A stretch of 64,000 nt of DNA from Pseudomonas sp. 10-1B (GCF_000935045.1 NZ_JYKS01000035.1:1-64000), one strand, 5' to 3'; positions 49,867 to 60,061 are shown, numbered from the stretch's first letter. The notes: generated by a model from the letters alone, not told the origin. Numbers and translations: made by a program.

Positions 49867-50979
49867 ATGAAACGTGTAGGTCTGATCGGTTGGCGCGGTA
49901 TGGTCGGTTCCGTGCTCATGCAGCGGATGCTGGAGGAGCAGGATTTCGACCTTATCGAGCCGGTGTTCTTCACCACCTCCAATGTCGGTGGCCAGGGCCC
50001 GAACGTGGGCAAGGATACAGCTCCGCTCAAGGACGCTTATTCGATTGAAGAGCTCAAGACCCTCGACGTGATCCTGACCTGTCAGGGCGGCGACTACACC
50101 AACGAGGTATTCCCCAAGCTGCGCGAAGCCGGCTGGCAGGGCTACTGGATCGATGCGGCCTCGTCCCTGCGCATGCAGGATGACGCGGTGATCATCCTCG
50201 ACCCGGTCAACCGCAAGGTCATCGATCAGCAGCTGGACGCCGGTACCAAGAACTACATCGGTGGCAACTGCACCGTCAGCCTGATGCTGATGGGCCTGGG
50301 CGGCCTGTTCGAAGCCGGCCTGGTCGAGTGGATGAGCGCCATGACCTACCAGGCGGCCTCGGGTGCCGGCGCGCAGAACATGCGCGAGCTGATCAAGCAG
50401 ATGGGCGCTACCCACGCGGCAGTGGCCGATGACCTGGCCAACCCGGCCAGCGCCATCCTCGACATCGACCGCAAGGTTGCCGAGACCATGCGCAGCGAAG
50501 CGTTCCCGACCGAGAACTTCGGTGTGCCGCTGGCTGGCAGCCTGATCCCGTGGATCGACAAGGAACTGCCGAACGGCCAGAGCCGCGAAGAGTGGAAGGC
50601 CCAGGCCGAGACCAACAAGATCCTCGGCCGCTTCAAGAGCCCGATCCCGGTCGACGGCATCTGCGTGCGCATCGGCGCCATGCGTTGCCACAGCCAGGCG
50701 CTGACCATCAAGCTGAACAAGGACGTGCCACTGGCCGACATCGAAGGCATGATCAGCCAGCACAACCCTTGGGTGAAGCTGGTGCCGAACCAGCGTGAAA
50801 TCAGCATGCAGGAGCTGAGCCCGACCAAGGTCACCGGCACTCTGAACATTCCGGTTGGCCGCCTGCGCAAGCTGAACATGGGCTCGCAGTACCTGGGCGC
50901 GTTCACCGTGGGTGACCAGCTGCTGTGGGGCGCCGCCGAACCGCTGCGCCGCATGCTGCGGATTCTGCTGGAGCGTTGA
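49867..50979 (+). CDS. asd: Aspartate-semialdehyde dehydrogenase
   Basis: Reduces aspartyl phosphate to aspartate semialdehyde for lysine, threonine, methionine and diaminopimelate. The 370-residue protein has the nucleophile Cys135 in GGNCTVSLM and [12 protein letters not shown] with the catalytic His. The start is [15 protein letters not shown]. It is followed by a terminator. Confidence 0.97.
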   Translation: MKRVGLIGWRGMVGSVLMQRMLEEQDFDLIEPVFFTTSNVGGQGPNVGKDTAPLKDAYSIEELKTLDVILTCQGGDYTNEVFPKLREAGWQGYWIDAASSLRMQDDAVIILDPVNRKVIDQQLDAGTKNYIGGNCTVSLMLMGLGGLFEAGLVEWMSAMTYQAASGAGAQNMRELIKQMGATHAAVADDLANPASAILDIDRKVAETMRSEAFPTENFGVPLAGSLIPWIDKELPNGQSREEWKAQAETNKILGRFKSPIPVDGICVRIGAMRCHSQALTIKLNKDVPLADIEGMISQHNPWVKLVPNQREISMQELSPTKVTGTLNIPVGRLRKLNMGSQYLGAFTVGDQLLWGAAEPLRRMLRILLER

Positions 50980-50996
50980 TCGTTCCGCTTTGAGCG

Positions 50997-51028
50997 AAAA
51001 CCCGCGCTGGCGACAGCGCGGGTTTTTT
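50997..51028 (+). terminator. Terminator after asd
   Basis: AAAACCCGCGCT / AGCGCGGGTTTT with a six-base loop and T run, 18 bases past the stop. Confidence 0.92.
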
Positions 51029-51059
51029 GTGGCCGTGAACATTCATCGGCATTTGCGCA

Positions 51060-51186
51060 ACCCCTGTGGGAGCGGCCTTGTGTCGCGAAAGGGCCGCAAC
51101 GCGGCCCCAACAATTCATGCGCTGACGCCGACATCCTGGGGCTGCTTCGCAGCCCTTTCGCGACACAAGGCCGCTCCCACAGGGAT
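51060..51186. repeat. REP composite, same family as 38746-38880
   Basis: About 32-base perfect arms (ccctgtgggagcggccttg...) around a centre with gggccgcaacgcggcccc and atcctggggctgcttcgcagccc. Confidence 0.9.
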
Positions 51187-51318
51187 CGCGCCAGTCTTTA
51201 AATGTTGAGCAAGACAGTTCTTCCACAAGGGATTGTGCAGGGGCAGCAAGCGGCGTTGGCCTCTGCGGGGCAATGCGAGTAAAGTGCCGCTCCCGTTTCG
51301 TCTGAGGCAGCCCGCAGC

Positions 51319-52323
51319 ATGAACCCTACATTCGATATCGCCGTCGTCGGCGCCACCGGCAGCGTCGGTGAAACCCTGGTACAGGTGCTCGAAGAACTGG
51401 CGTTCCCGGTCGCCACCCTGCACCTGCTGGCCAGCATGGAATCGGCCGGCAGCAGCGTGATGTTCGCCGGCAAGAAGCTCAAGGTGCGTGAAGTCGACAG
51501 CTTCGACTTCGCCCAGGTCAAGCTGGCCTTCTTCGCCGCTGGCGCCGCGGTCAGCCGCAGCTTTGCCGGCAAGGCGCTGCAGGCCGGCTGCACGGTCATC
51601 GACCTGTCTGGCGGCCTGGACGACGCCCTGGCCCTGGTACCGGAGGCCAACGCCGAACGCCTGGCCGGCCTGGCCCTGCCTGCGCGCATTGTCAGCCCGT
51701 GCTCGGCCGCGGTTGCCCTGGCTGTCGCGCTGGCGCCGCTCAAGGGCCTGCTGGACATCGAACGGGTGCAGGTGATGGCCGCGCTGGCGGTATCCGCGCA
51801 AGGCCGCGAAGCGGTAAGCGAGCTGGCCCGGCAGACCGCCGAGCTGCTCAATGCCCGGCCGCTGGAACCGCGCTTCTTCGACCGCCAGGTGGCGTTCAAC
51901 GTGCTGGCCCAGGTCGGTGCCGCCGATGAGCAGGGCCATACATCTCTGGAGCGTCGCCTGGTCAGCGAGCTGCGTGTGCTGCTGGGCCTGCCTGAACTGA
52001 AGATTTCCGTGAGCTGCGTTCAAGTCCCGGTGTTTTTCGGCGATAGCTTCAGTGTGGCCGTGCAGAGCCGTCGCCCGGTGGACCTGGCGGCCGTCAACCA
52101 AGCCCTCGATGCGGCCGACAGCGTTGAACGGGTGGAAGGTGATGATTATCCGACCCCGGTAGGTGACGCAGTCGGCCAAGACGTGGTCTATGTTGGTCGT
52201 GTACGTCACGGTGTTGATGAAGACCAGCAGCTCAACCTCTGGCTGACCACCGACAACGTGCGCAAGGGCGCCGCGCTCAATGCCGTGCAAGTGGCGCAAT
52301 TGTTGATTAAACACATGCCGTAA
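51319..52323 (+). CDS. usg: Asd-like protein Usg, catalytic residues changed
   Basis: A 334-residue paralogue of aspartate-semialdehyde dehydrogenase, of the Usg type usually found before fimV-truA. The NAD(P)-binding start VVGATGSVGETL is kept, and SPCSAA (Cys128) aligns with the nucleophile region. However, the active-site segment that in true enzymes reads (V)R(V/I)PV...(G/A)HS here reads QVPVFFGDS: the substrate Arg is Gln and the catalytic His is Asp. It is therefore probably not an active dehydrogenase. Its role is unknown; the real enzyme is at 49867. Confidence 0.88.
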   Translation: MNPTFDIAVVGATGSVGETLVQVLEELAFPVATLHLLASMESAGSSVMFAGKKLKVREVDSFDFAQVKLAFFAAGAAVSRSFAGKALQAGCTVIDLSGGLDDALALVPEANAERLAGLALPARIVSPCSAAVALAVALAPLKGLLDIERVQVMAALAVSAQGREAVSELARQTAELLNARPLEPRFFDRQVAFNVLAQVGAADEQGHTSLERRLVSELRVLLGLPELKISVSCVQVPVFFGDSFSVAVQSRRPVDLAAVNQALDAADSVERVEGDDYPTPVGDAVGQDVVYVGRVRHGVDEDQQLNLWLTTDNVRKGAALNAVQVAQLLIKHMP

Positions 52324-52393
52324 AAGATACTGGCGAGCACTCTGTCCTGCTCTGCATGCAGGTTTCGGGACGATTCACACAAGGGAAGAGGTC

Positions 52394-55075
52394 ATGCTTC
52401 GAATTCGCAAACTGGTTCTGGCCATGGCTGCAGCATCGGCGCTGTCGTCGGGCATGGCGAATGCCCTGGGTTTGGGGGAGCTGACCCTCAAATCGGCACA
52501 GAATCAGCCGCTGGACGCCGAGATCGAACTGCTCGACGTGCGCGACCTCACCGCCGCCGAAGTGGCGCCAAGCCTGGCGCCGCCGGAAGAGTTCAGCAAG
52601 GCCGGGGTGGCGTTGCCGACGTACCTCGAAGACCTGACCTTCACGCCGGTGATCAACCCCAACGGCAGGAGCGTGCTGCGGGTTACCTCCAGCCAGCCGC
52701 TACCGGGGCCGGTGGTCAAGTTCCTGGTCCAGGTGATGTGGCCACAGGGCCGCCTGCTGCGTGACTACAGCGTGCTGCTCGACCAAACCAAGGCCCAGGG
52801 CGACAAGGCGGCTGCAGGCAATGTCGCGCCGGCGCAGACCGGTGCCGGCAGCTACACCACCCAGCGTCGCGACACCTTGTGGCAGATTGCTGCGCGCAAC
52901 ACCCAGGGTGGTTCGATCCAGCAGACCATGATCGCGATTCAGGCGCTGAACCCGGACGCCTTCATCGGCAATAACATCAACCAGCTGAAGGTGGGCCAGG
53001 TATTGCGCCTGCCCGACCAGCAGCAGGTCCAGAACATTCCTCAGGGCGAGGCGAACAGCGAGGTGGCCGAGCAGTATGCCGCCTGGCGTGAAGGCCGCCG
53101 CCTGGGCCCGCGTGCCCGCCAGCTGGACGCCACCCGTCGCGGCGCCGCCGATGCAGCCCCGGCACGTGTCGGCCAGGGCGACAACCTGCGCCTGGTCAGC
53201 CCGGGCAGCCAGGCTGGTGCCGGCCAGGCCAAGGCACTCAACGACAAGCTGGCCGTGGCCCAGGAAAGCCTGGATACCAGCCGCCGCGACAACGAAGAAC
53301 TCAGAAGCCGCATGACCGACCTGCAGAGCCAGCTGGACAAGCTGCAGCGTCTGATCGAGCTGAAGAACGACCAGTTGGCCCGCCTTGAAGCCCAAGGTGC
53401 TGCCGCCCCGGCACCTGCCGCCGCCGCCCCGGCCAATCCTGCGGTGAATGCCCAACCGGTGGTCACGCCAGCGCCGGCTGCCGTCGATACCGCACCCAAG
53501 CCAGTGCCAGCCGCTGCGCCAGCCAGTCAGCCGCGTAGTGCGCTCGACGGGATCCTCGGCAACCCTTGGTTGCTGGGGTTGATCGCCGGCTCCGCCATCC
53601 TGGTGCTGGCGTTGCTGCTGTTGCTGCTGGCGCGCAAGCGCAAGGCCCAGCAAGAAGCCGAGAAGCATCTGCGCATGGCGCGGGCGCTGGAAGAAGAGCA
53701 GGGCGCAGGCTTCGATACCGATAGCGCAAGCCTCGATGGTGTCGATGTCTCGGCGCCGAGCGTGACCCTGTCGCCGGCCGTGGTCGCGGCCTCGGCCGCC
53801 GCTGCCGTCGCCGCGGAAAAACCGCTGGCGCCAGTCACCGAGCCTGCGCTCGAGCCGCAAGCCGACCCGCACGCCGCGTTGCTGGCGGAAGTCGAGCAAT
53901 GCCTGGCCGAAGGCCGCCTGAACCGCGCTGCCGACCTGTTGGAGCCCGCCGTGGCGGCCGCGCCGCAGCGTGACGACCTGCGCCTGAAACTGATGGACGT
54001 GTACGCCCGCCAGGGTGACCAGAGTGCGTTCGTCGAGCAGGAGCGCAAGCTGCCGGCCAGCGAACAGAACAGCGCGCAAGTCGCCGGGCTGAAGGAACGT
54101 TACCCGGCCATGCTTGGCCTGGCCGCTGCCGGCCTGGGTGCGGCGGCGCTGGCTGCCGAGATGGATGAGCAGTACGTGCAGGAACTGCTGAAGGATCAGC
54201 CCGAGGCGCCGGTGGTTGCCGACGTGGTACCTGAGGCAGTGGCGGAGCTTGAGCCGGAAGTGGCAGTGGCGCCCGAGGTTGTCGCGCAAGCGCAACCTGA
54301 GGCAGAGGTCGAGCCTGATCTCGAACTCGATGCCTTCGACCTGAGCCTGGGTGAAGACCTGCCCGAGGAAGACCCGCTGGCGGCGCCGCTGCTGGACGAG
54401 CCAGTAGCGCAAGAGCCCGTGCTGGACGAGCCGGTATTGGACCAGCCGGTGCTGGAAGAAACCCAGCCAGAAGAACCGTTTGCCGTGGATGCCGAGCTGC
54501 AAGCCGACGCCGACGCCGATTTCGAGGCCATGCTGGCCCAGGCCGAGCCGCAGCCCGCTGTCGACCTGTCCGATTTCGACCTTGATGTCAGCGAGCCGGT
54601 TGCCCCAGCGGCGCCGGCAGCGGAGCAAGAGGCGCCATTGGATGTCGCCGCCGAACTGGCTGCCTTCGACAGCGTGCCAGAGTTCGACCCGCTCTCCGAG
54701 TTCGACCTGCCGTCGGACTTCGACCTGTCGCTGTCGCTGGAAGACGATTCACCGGCGGCCAAGAGCTTTGCTTCGGAGCTGGACGACGTCAATGCCGAGC
54801 TGGACAAGCTGTCGCAGAGCCTCGAATCGCCGTCGCTGGAGCCACACTTCACGGCTGAAGACGCGCTTGCTCAGCCAGAGCCCGAGCCGCTGGACGACCT
54901 GGATTTCGACTTCTTCTCCGGCAGTGACGAAGTGGCCACCAAGCTCGACCTGGCGCGTGCCTATATCGACATGGGCGACCACCAGGGCGCGCGCGACATC
55001 CTCGATGAAGTGGTCAAGGATGGCGACGACAGCCAACGCCAGGAGGCCGAGGACATGCTTTCCCGCCTGGTTTGA
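52394..55075 (+). CDS. fimV: FimV/HubP family polar scaffold protein
   Basis: Inner-membrane protein that binds peptidoglycan and organises the cell pole in relatives (type IV pili, twitching, cAMP signalling). The 893-residue protein has a signal peptide (1-25, ANALG), the FimV N-terminal domain (LGELTLKSAQNQPLDAEIEL), a LysM domain (about 155-212), a coiled coil (about 275-335), a Pro/Ala linker, one membrane helix (about 390-412), and a long acidic cytoplasmic tail ending in a FimV C-terminal TPR-like motif (KLDLARAYIDMGDHQGARDILDEV). GGGAAGAGG precedes the ATG. Confidence 0.94.
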   Translation: MLRIRKLVLAMAAASALSSGMANALGLGELTLKSAQNQPLDAEIELLDVRDLTAAEVAPSLAPPEEFSKAGVALPTYLEDLTFTPVINPNGRSVLRVTSSQPLPGPVVKFLVQVMWPQGRLLRDYSVLLDQTKAQGDKAAAGNVAPAQTGAGSYTTQRRDTLWQIAARNTQGGSIQQTMIAIQALNPDAFIGNNINQLKVGQVLRLPDQQQVQNIPQGEANSEVAEQYAAWREGRRLGPRARQLDATRRGAADAAPARVGQGDNLRLVSPGSQAGAGQAKALNDKLAVAQESLDTSRRDNEELRSRMTDLQSQLDKLQRLIELKNDQLARLEAQGAAAPAPAAAAPANPAVNAQPVVTPAPAAVDTAPKPVPAAAPASQPRSALDGILGNPWLLGLIAGSAILVLALLLLLLARKRKAQQEAEKHLRMARALEEEQGAGFDTDSASLDGVDVSAPSVTLSPAVVAASAAAAVAAEKPLAPVTEPALEPQADPHAALLAEVEQCLAEGRLNRAADLLEPAVAAAPQRDDLRLKLMDVYARQGDQSAFVEQERKLPASEQNSAQVAGLKERYPAMLGLAAAGLGAAALAAEMDEQYVQELLKDQPEAPVVADVVPEAVAELEPEVAVAPEVVAQAQPEAEVEPDLELDAFDLSLGEDLPEEDPLAAPLLDEPVAQEPVLDEPVLDQPVLEETQPEEPFAVDAELQADADADFEAMLAQAEPQPAVDLSDFDLDVSEPVAPAAPAAEQEAPLDVAAELAAFDSVPEFDPLSEFDLPSDFDLSLSLEDDSPAAKSFASELDDVNAELDKLSQSLESPSLEPHFTAEDALAQPEPEPLDDLDFDFFSGSDEVATKLDLARAYIDMGDHQGARDILDEVVKDGDDSQRQEAEDMLSRLV

Positions 55076-55079
55076 GGTT

Positions 55080-55250
55080 GCCGGCACCGGCCTCTTCGCG
55101 GGTAAACCCGCTCCCACAGGGTGGGAGCAACTGTCTTGTATTGCCTGGGCTGGCCTCATCGCCGGCAAGCCGGCTCCCACAGGTGCTGTGCAGGTTTCGG
55201 GCTCGCGCTGTACCTGTGGGAGCGGGTTTACCCGCGAAGAGGCCCTCGAG
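55080..55250. repeat. REP cluster between fimV and truA
   Basis: Three palindromes of two subtypes: outer gcgggtaaacccgctccc pair, and an inner catcgccggcaagccggctcccac with a gtgggagcaactgtcttgtattgcctgg stretch identical to the 146-bp array unit at 12350. Confidence 0.88.
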
Positions 55251-55331
55251 CGCTATACACATCCAATGGCAGCCCTACATGGCTGCCGTTGTCGTTATAA
55301 TCCCCGCCATTTCGTACACCCCACAGGTTTC

Positions 55332-56192
55332 ATGCTCTTGGACATCATCGACAGCGCCGCCGCCGAAGCCGCGGCCGAAGGCTACTCCCGCATCGCCCTG
55401 GGCGTTGAATACAAGGGCGCGCGTTACCGCGGCTGGCAGCGCCAGGCCAGCGGTGTGCCCAGTGTCCAGCAGGCCCTCGAGCAGGCGCTGTCCAAGGTGG
55501 CCAACGAGCCCATTTCAGTGATCTGCGCCGGGCGCACCGACGCCGGCGTTCATGGCTGCGGGCAGGTCGTGCATTTCGACACCCGCGCCGTGCGCGACGA
55601 GCGCGCCTGGACCATGGGCACCAACTTCAACCTGCCCCACGACATCAGCGTGGTCTGGTCACGGCCGATGCCGGCGGATTTCCATGCCCGCTTCAAGGCC
55701 TGCGCCCGGCGTTACCGCTATGTCATCTACAACGACCCCATCCGCCCGGCGCACCTGGCCGAGGAAGTGACCTGGAACCACCGACCGCTGGACGTCGAAC
55801 GCATGGCCGAAGCCGCGCAGTTCCTGCTCGGTACCCACGATTTCAGCGCCTTCCGTGCCAGCCAGTGCCAGGCCAAGTCGCCAATCAAGCACATTTACCA
55901 CCTGCGCGTTACCCGCCATGGCCAGATGATCGTGCTGGACGTGCGCGCCACGGCCTTCCTGCACCACATGGTGCGCAACATTGCCGGCGTATTGATGTCC
56001 ATTGGTGCTGGCGAGCGCCCTGTCACCTGGGCGCGCGAGGTGCTGGAAGGGCGCAACCGCCGCGAGGGCGGGGTCACGGCGCACCCGTACGGGCTTTACC
56101 TGGTGCAGGTGGAGTACCCCGAGGCGTTCGCCTTGCCCAAGCGTTACATCGGCCCACACTTTTTGACCGGTTACGAGGCGTTGGCCGACTGA
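55332..56192 (+). CDS. truA: tRNA pseudouridine(38-40) synthase TruA
   Basis: Isomerises uridines 38-40 in the anticodon arm. The 286-residue protein has the nucleophile Asp in ICAGRTDAGVHG, GVEYKGARYRGWQRQ near the N-terminus, and FLHHMVRNIAG. ATG at 55332 is the first plausible start; MLLDIIDSAAAEAAAEG before the conserved part may be partly dispensable. A much longer in-frame ORF upstream is antisense-frame noise from fimV. Confidence 0.93.
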   Translation: MLLDIIDSAAAEAAAEGYSRIALGVEYKGARYRGWQRQASGVPSVQQALEQALSKVANEPISVICAGRTDAGVHGCGQVVHFDTRAVRDERAWTMGTNFNLPHDISVVWSRPMPADFHARFKACARRYRYVIYNDPIRPAHLAEEVTWNHRPLDVERMAEAAQFLLGTHDFSAFRASQCQAKSPIKHIYHLRVTRHGQMIVLDVRATAFLHHMVRNIAGVLMSIGAGERPVTWAREVLEGRNRREGGVTAHPYGLYLVQVEYPEAFALPKRYIGPHFLTGYEALAD

Positions 56193-56217
56193 CGGACGAA
56201 AAGCCATTTGCTAACAT
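56189..56217 (+). promoter_or_regulatory. Promoter candidate for trpF
   Basis: CTGACG and TAACAT with a 17-base spacer, overlapping the truA stop and 37 bases before trpF. Confidence 0.45.
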
Positions 56218-56253
56218 CCGGCCTTTCACCGTAACAAGCAGGGTTCGCTGTCC

Positions 56254-56874
56254 ATGAGCAATGTTCGCAGCAAGATCTGCGGGATTACCCGCATCGAAGA
56301 CGCACTGGCCGCTGCCGAAGCGGGTGCCGATGCCATCGGCTTCGTCTTCTATGCCAACAGCCCGCGGGCCGTGGATGTGCGCCAGGCACGGGCGATCATC
56401 GCCGAGCTGCCGCCATTCGTGAGCACGGTCGGGCTGTTCGTCAACGCCTCGCGTTGCGAGCTGAACGAGATCCTCGAAGTGGTTCCGCTGGACCTGCTAC
56501 AGTTCCACGGCGATGAAACCCCGCAGGACTGCGAAGGCTACCACCGCCCCTGGATCAAGGCCCTGCGCGTGCGCCCGGGCGACGACCTGGAGGCGGCCTG
56601 CCAGCTTTACGCCGGTGCCCGGGGCATGTTGCTGGATACCTACGTGCCGGGCGTGCCCGGGGGCACTGGTGAAGCCTTCGACTGGTCGCTGGTGCCGGCA
56701 CACTTGAGCAAGCCAATCATCCTCGCGGGCGGCTTGTCAGCCGACAACGTCGGCCAGGCCATTGCCCAGGTACGCCCTTACGCGGTGGATGTCAGCGGCG
56801 GCGTGGAGCAGGCCAAGGGCATCAAGGACGCGGCGAAGATCGAGGCGTTCATGCGTGCGGTGAAGCAGGCGTGA
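56254..56874 (+). CDS. trpF: Phosphoribosylanthranilate isomerase
   Basis: Amadori rearrangement in tryptophan synthesis. The 206-residue TIM barrel has the general-base Cys in SKICGITR and the Asp in VDVSGGVE. In pseudomonads trpF sits beside accD and folC, away from other trp genes, as here. Confidence 0.95.
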   Translation: MSNVRSKICGITRIEDALAAAEAGADAIGFVFYANSPRAVDVRQARAIIAELPPFVSTVGLFVNASRCELNEILEVVPLDLLQFHGDETPQDCEGYHRPWIKALRVRPGDDLEAACQLYAGARGMLLDTYVPGVPGGTGEAFDWSLVPAHLSKPIILAGGLSADNVGQAIAQVRPYAVDVSGGVEQAKGIKDAAKIEAFMRAVKQA

Positions 56875-57092
56875 GTGGATGTGACGGCTGGCGGCGCGCC
56901 ATCGTCCATAGCTATCGCAGCCCTGCGGGGCGACCGCCTGCACATCCGGCGGTCAATCGACATATCAACGGTGGGGCGGCATGCGGCAAGCCTGGCAGCC
57001 GCTCCATCATCGTTTCATAGAGATTTTGAGCTCAAAGGGCAGGGCAGGCCGGCCACGCCGGTCGCCGCCCGCCGATACTGGAGAAAGAAAGC
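56875..57092 (+). other. trpF-accD gap with one large hairpin
   Basis: A 218-base gap. GGATGTGacggctGGCGG (56877-56894) pairs with CCGCCtgCACATCC (about 56935-56948) as a long imperfect stem, immediately after trpF. No T run follows. A weak -10-like CATAGAG sits near 57020. GGAGAAAGAAAGC precedes accD. No ORF seen. Confidence 0.5.
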
Positions 57093-57986
57093 ATGAGCAA
57101 CTGGTTAGTCGACAAACTGATCCCTTCGATCATGCGTTCCGAGGTGAAGAAGAGCTCGGTGCCTGAAGGCCTGTGGCACAAGTGCCCGTCCTGTGAGGCC
57201 GTGCTGTATCGTCCGGAGCTGGAAAAGACCCTGGATGTCTGCCCCAAGTGCAACCACCACATGCGCATCGGCGCACGTGCGCGCATCGACATCTTCCTCG
57301 ACGCCGACGGCCGTGCCGAGCTGGGTGCCGACCTGGAGCCGGTCGACCGCCTGAAGTTCCGTGATGGCAAGAAGTACAAGGACCGCCTGACCGCCGCGCA
57401 GAAGCAGACCGGCGAAAAGGACGCGTTGATCTCCATGAGCGGTACCCTGATGGGCATGCCGATCGTGGTCAGTGCCTTCGAGTTCTCGTTCATGGGCGGC
57501 TCCATGGGTGCCATCGTCGGCGAGCGCTTCGTGCGCGCGGCCAACTATGCCCTGGAACACCACTGCCCGATGGTCTGCTTCTCTGCCTCGGGTGGTGCGC
57601 GCATGCAGGAAGCGCTGATCTCGCTGATGCAGATGGCCAAGACCTCGGCGGTACTGGCACGCCTGCGCGAAGAAGGCATCCCGTTCATCTCGGTACTGAC
57701 CGACCCGGTCTACGGTGGTGTTTCCGCCAGCCTGGCCATGCTCGGTGACGTCATCGTCGGTGAGCCGAAGGCGCTGATCGGCTTCGCCGGCCCGCGGGTG
57801 ATCGAGCAGACCGTACGCGAGAAGTTGCCAGAAGGCTTCCAGCGCAGCGAGTTCCTGCTGGAGCACGGCGCCATCGACCTGATCATCTCCCGTGGCGAAC
57901 TGCGCCCGCGTCTGGCCCGCCTGCTGGCGCAGATGACCGGCCAGGAAACCCCGGAGCAAGCGCGTGAGGCGGCTGCCGTCGCGTGA
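57093..57986 (+). CDS. accD: Acetyl-CoA carboxylase carboxyltransferase subunit beta
   Basis: Transfers the carboxyl group from biotin to acetyl-CoA with AccA, committing to fatty-acid synthesis. The 297-residue protein has the N-terminal zinc ribbon [12 protein letters not shown]...VCPKCNHHM (about residues 27-52) and the carboxyltransferase glycine-rich [12 protein letters not shown]. Its stop overlaps folC. Confidence 0.96.
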   Translation: MSNWLVDKLIPSIMRSEVKKSSVPEGLWHKCPSCEAVLYRPELEKTLDVCPKCNHHMRIGARARIDIFLDADGRAELGADLEPVDRLKFRDGKKYKDRLTAAQKQTGEKDALISMSGTLMGMPIVVSAFEFSFMGGSMGAIVGERFVRAANYALEHHCPMVCFSASGGARMQEALISLMQMAKTSAVLARLREEGIPFISVLTDPVYGGVSASLAMLGDVIVGEPKALIGFAGPRVIEQTVREKLPEGFQRSEFLLEHGAIDLIISRGELRPRLARLLAQMTGQETPEQAREAAAVA

Positions 57987-59293
57987 TGAAACAACGATCC
58001 CTGGGCGAATGGCTCGCCTACCTAGAGCAGTTGCACCCCTCGGCCATCGACATGGGCCTGGAGCGGTCGCAGCAGGTGCTTGCCCGGTTGGCGCTGGGCA
58101 AGCTGGCGCCACGCGTGGTGACGGTGACCGGCACCAACGGCAAGGGCTCTACCTGCGCCTTCGTGGCCTCGCTGCTGCGTGCCCAGGGGCTCAAGGTCGG
58201 CGTGTACAGCTCGCCGCACCTGTTGCGTTACAACGAGCGGGTGCTGATCGATGGCCAAGAGGCCAGTGACCAGCGCCTGTGCGAAGCCTTCGCCGCCGTC
58301 GAGGCGGCGCGGGGCGATATTTCCCTGACCTACTTCGAGATGGGCACCTTGGCAGCGTTCTGGTTGTTCTACCAGTCGCAACTGGATGCCGTGGTACTGG
58401 AAGTGGGTCTTGGTGGCCGCCTGGACACCGTGAACGTAGTGGATGCCGACCTGGCCCTGGTGACCAGCATTGGCGTCGACCATGTCGATTACCTGGGCGA
58501 TACCCGCGAGTTGGTGGCCTTCGAGAAGGCCGGCATCTTCCGCCAGGGCAAGCCGGCTGTGTGCGGCGACCTCGACCCGCCACAGCCTTTGCTGGACAAG
58601 GCGGGCGAGCTGGCGGCACCGTTGTTCCTGCGCGGGCGTGATTTCGACCTGGCTTGCACCGATGCGAGCTGGAGCTGGCAGGGCACCACTGCCGACGGTG
58701 TGCGTGTGCAACTGTGCGACCTGCCATTGCTCGACCTGCCCATGGAGAACGCCGCGCTGGCCCTGCAGGCCTACCTGCTGACGGGCCTGCCCTGGGACGC
58801 TGGGCAGATTCGCCAGGCGCTACTGGATACCCGCATCACCGGGCGCCTCGACCGGCGCATGCTGAACTGGCAGGGTAAATCGCTGGAACTGCTGCTGGAC
58901 GTGGGGCACAACCCGCATGCGGCCCAGTACCTGGCCCGGCGCCTGGCGGCCCGGCCGCTGCCAGGGCGGCGCCTGGTGGTGTTCGGCCTGCTCGCCGACA
59001 AGGACCTGGACGGTGTTGTCGCGCCGCTGCTGGGCCTGGTCGACGACTGGGCCGTAGCGCCGCTGGACACCCCGCGCAGCCGTCCGGCTGCGGAGCTGGC
59101 CACGGCCTTGACGAACCTCGGTGCCGCGGTGAAGTCTTATGCCAGCGTCGACGCCGCCCTTGAAGGGCAGTGCGCGCAGGCGACGGCAGATGACCAGGTC
59201 CTGCTGTTCGGTTCGTTTTTCTGTGTTGCCCAGGCACTGGAATGGCTGGAGCGGCACGCCCAGGAGGGTGGAGTAGATGGCAGTGCTGGATAA
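57986..59293 (+). CDS. folC: Bifunctional dihydrofolate/folylpolyglutamate synthase
   Basis: Adds glutamate to dihydropteroate and folates. The 435-residue Mur-ligase-family protein has the P-loop TVTGTNGKGSTCAF (about 46-59), SSPHLLRYNERV, and LLDVGHNPHAAQYL in the C-terminal domain. ATG at 57986 overlaps the accD stop. The end overlaps the SPOR gene by 17 bases. Confidence 0.95.
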   Translation: MKQRSLGEWLAYLEQLHPSAIDMGLERSQQVLARLALGKLAPRVVTVTGTNGKGSTCAFVASLLRAQGLKVGVYSSPHLLRYNERVLIDGQEASDQRLCEAFAAVEAARGDISLTYFEMGTLAAFWLFYQSQLDAVVLEVGLGGRLDTVNVVDADLALVTSIGVDHVDYLGDTRELVAFEKAGIFRQGKPAVCGDLDPPQPLLDKAGELAAPLFLRGRDFDLACTDASWSWQGTTADGVRVQLCDLPLLDLPMENAALALQAYLLTGLPWDAGQIRQALLDTRITGRLDRRMLNWQGKSLELLLDVGHNPHAAQYLARRLAARPLPGRRLVVFGLLADKDLDGVVAPLLGLVDDWAVAPLDTPRSRPAAELATALTNLGAAVKSYASVDAALEGQCAQATADDQVLLFGSFFCVAQALEWLERHAQEGGVDGSAG

Positions 59294-59933
59294 AGGGATG
59301 AAACAGCGCATGGTGGGTGCGTTGGTGCTGGTGGCGCTGGCGGTTATTTTCCTGCCGATGCTGTTCACCCGCGAGGACGAGATGCGCCAGGTGCACGTCG
59401 AAGCCCCGCAAGCACCGGCCATGCCAAGCCTGCCGGAAGTGAAGGTGGAACCGGTCGTCGTGCCGGAGCCGCAGGTCATTGCGCAGGAGCCGCAACAGCC
59501 TCCGGTGGTGGTCGACGAGTCCACTGCGCCAGCGAGCACGCCCACCCAGCCGATCACGCCGTCGCCGCAGACCCAGGCGCAGGTTCAGCCGGCCAAACCG
59601 CAGGCCCCCGCGCCCAAGGTCGAGCCCAAGCCGGCTGCGCCGGTGGCGAAACCGGCCGCACCTGCGGCGCCGTCGAAGATCGACGTCAACGGCCTGCCGG
59701 TCAGCTGGTCGATCCAGCTGGCCAGCTTGTCCAACCGTGCCGGTGCCGAAAAACTGCAGCAAACCCTGCGCAGCCAGGGTTACAACGCCTATATCCGCTC
59801 GGCCGGTGGCATGAACCGGGTATACGTCGGGCCGCTGATCGAACGCGCCGAGGCCGAGCGCGTGCGTGACGCGGTCAACCGCCAGAACGGCCTCAAGGGC
59901 TTTGTGGTGCGGTTCCAGCCTGAGCGCGGTTGA
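59277..59933 (+). CDS. SPOR-domain membrane protein (DedD-like)
   Basis: A 218-residue bitopic protein with one N-terminal membrane helix (about 10-27), a Pro/Ala/Val-rich periplasmic linker (about 40-140), and a C-terminal SPOR domain (WSIQLASLSNRAGAEKL...RVYVGPL, about 145-215) that binds denuded septal glycans. This layout and the folC-cvpA context match DedD, which supports cell division in E. coli. The ATG lies inside folC. Confidence 0.9.
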   Translation: MAVLDKGMKQRMVGALVLVALAVIFLPMLFTREDEMRQVHVEAPQAPAMPSLPEVKVEPVVVPEPQVIAQEPQQPPVVVDESTAPASTPTQPITPSPQTQAQVQPAKPQAPAPKVEPKPAAPVAKPAAPAAPSKIDVNGLPVSWSIQLASLSNRAGAEKLQQTLRSQGYNAYIRSAGGMNRVYVGPLIERAEAERVRDAVNRQNGLKGFVVRFQPERG

Positions 59934-59939
59934 TATCGC

Positions 59940-60036
59940 CGGGGCGGCTTTGCCGCCCATCGCCCTCCCACAGGGACTGCACATGGCTTGAGGCCTATAC
60001 AGTCCCTGTGGGAGCTGGCTTGCCGGCGATGAAGCA
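59940..60036. repeat. REP pair between the SPOR gene and cvpA
   Basis: ctcccacagggactg and cagtccctgtgggagctggcttgccggcgatg in head-to-head order; the left palindrome is partly degraded. Confidence 0.8.
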
Positions 60037-60061
60037 AACACCAATCCACCTGACATTCCGC

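Noticed and set aside
52700-54628. A 642-codon - strand ORF inside fimV
   Set aside because: Antisense to the conserved fimV frame; His/Arg/Gln-rich composition is typical of GC-biased shadow ORFs.
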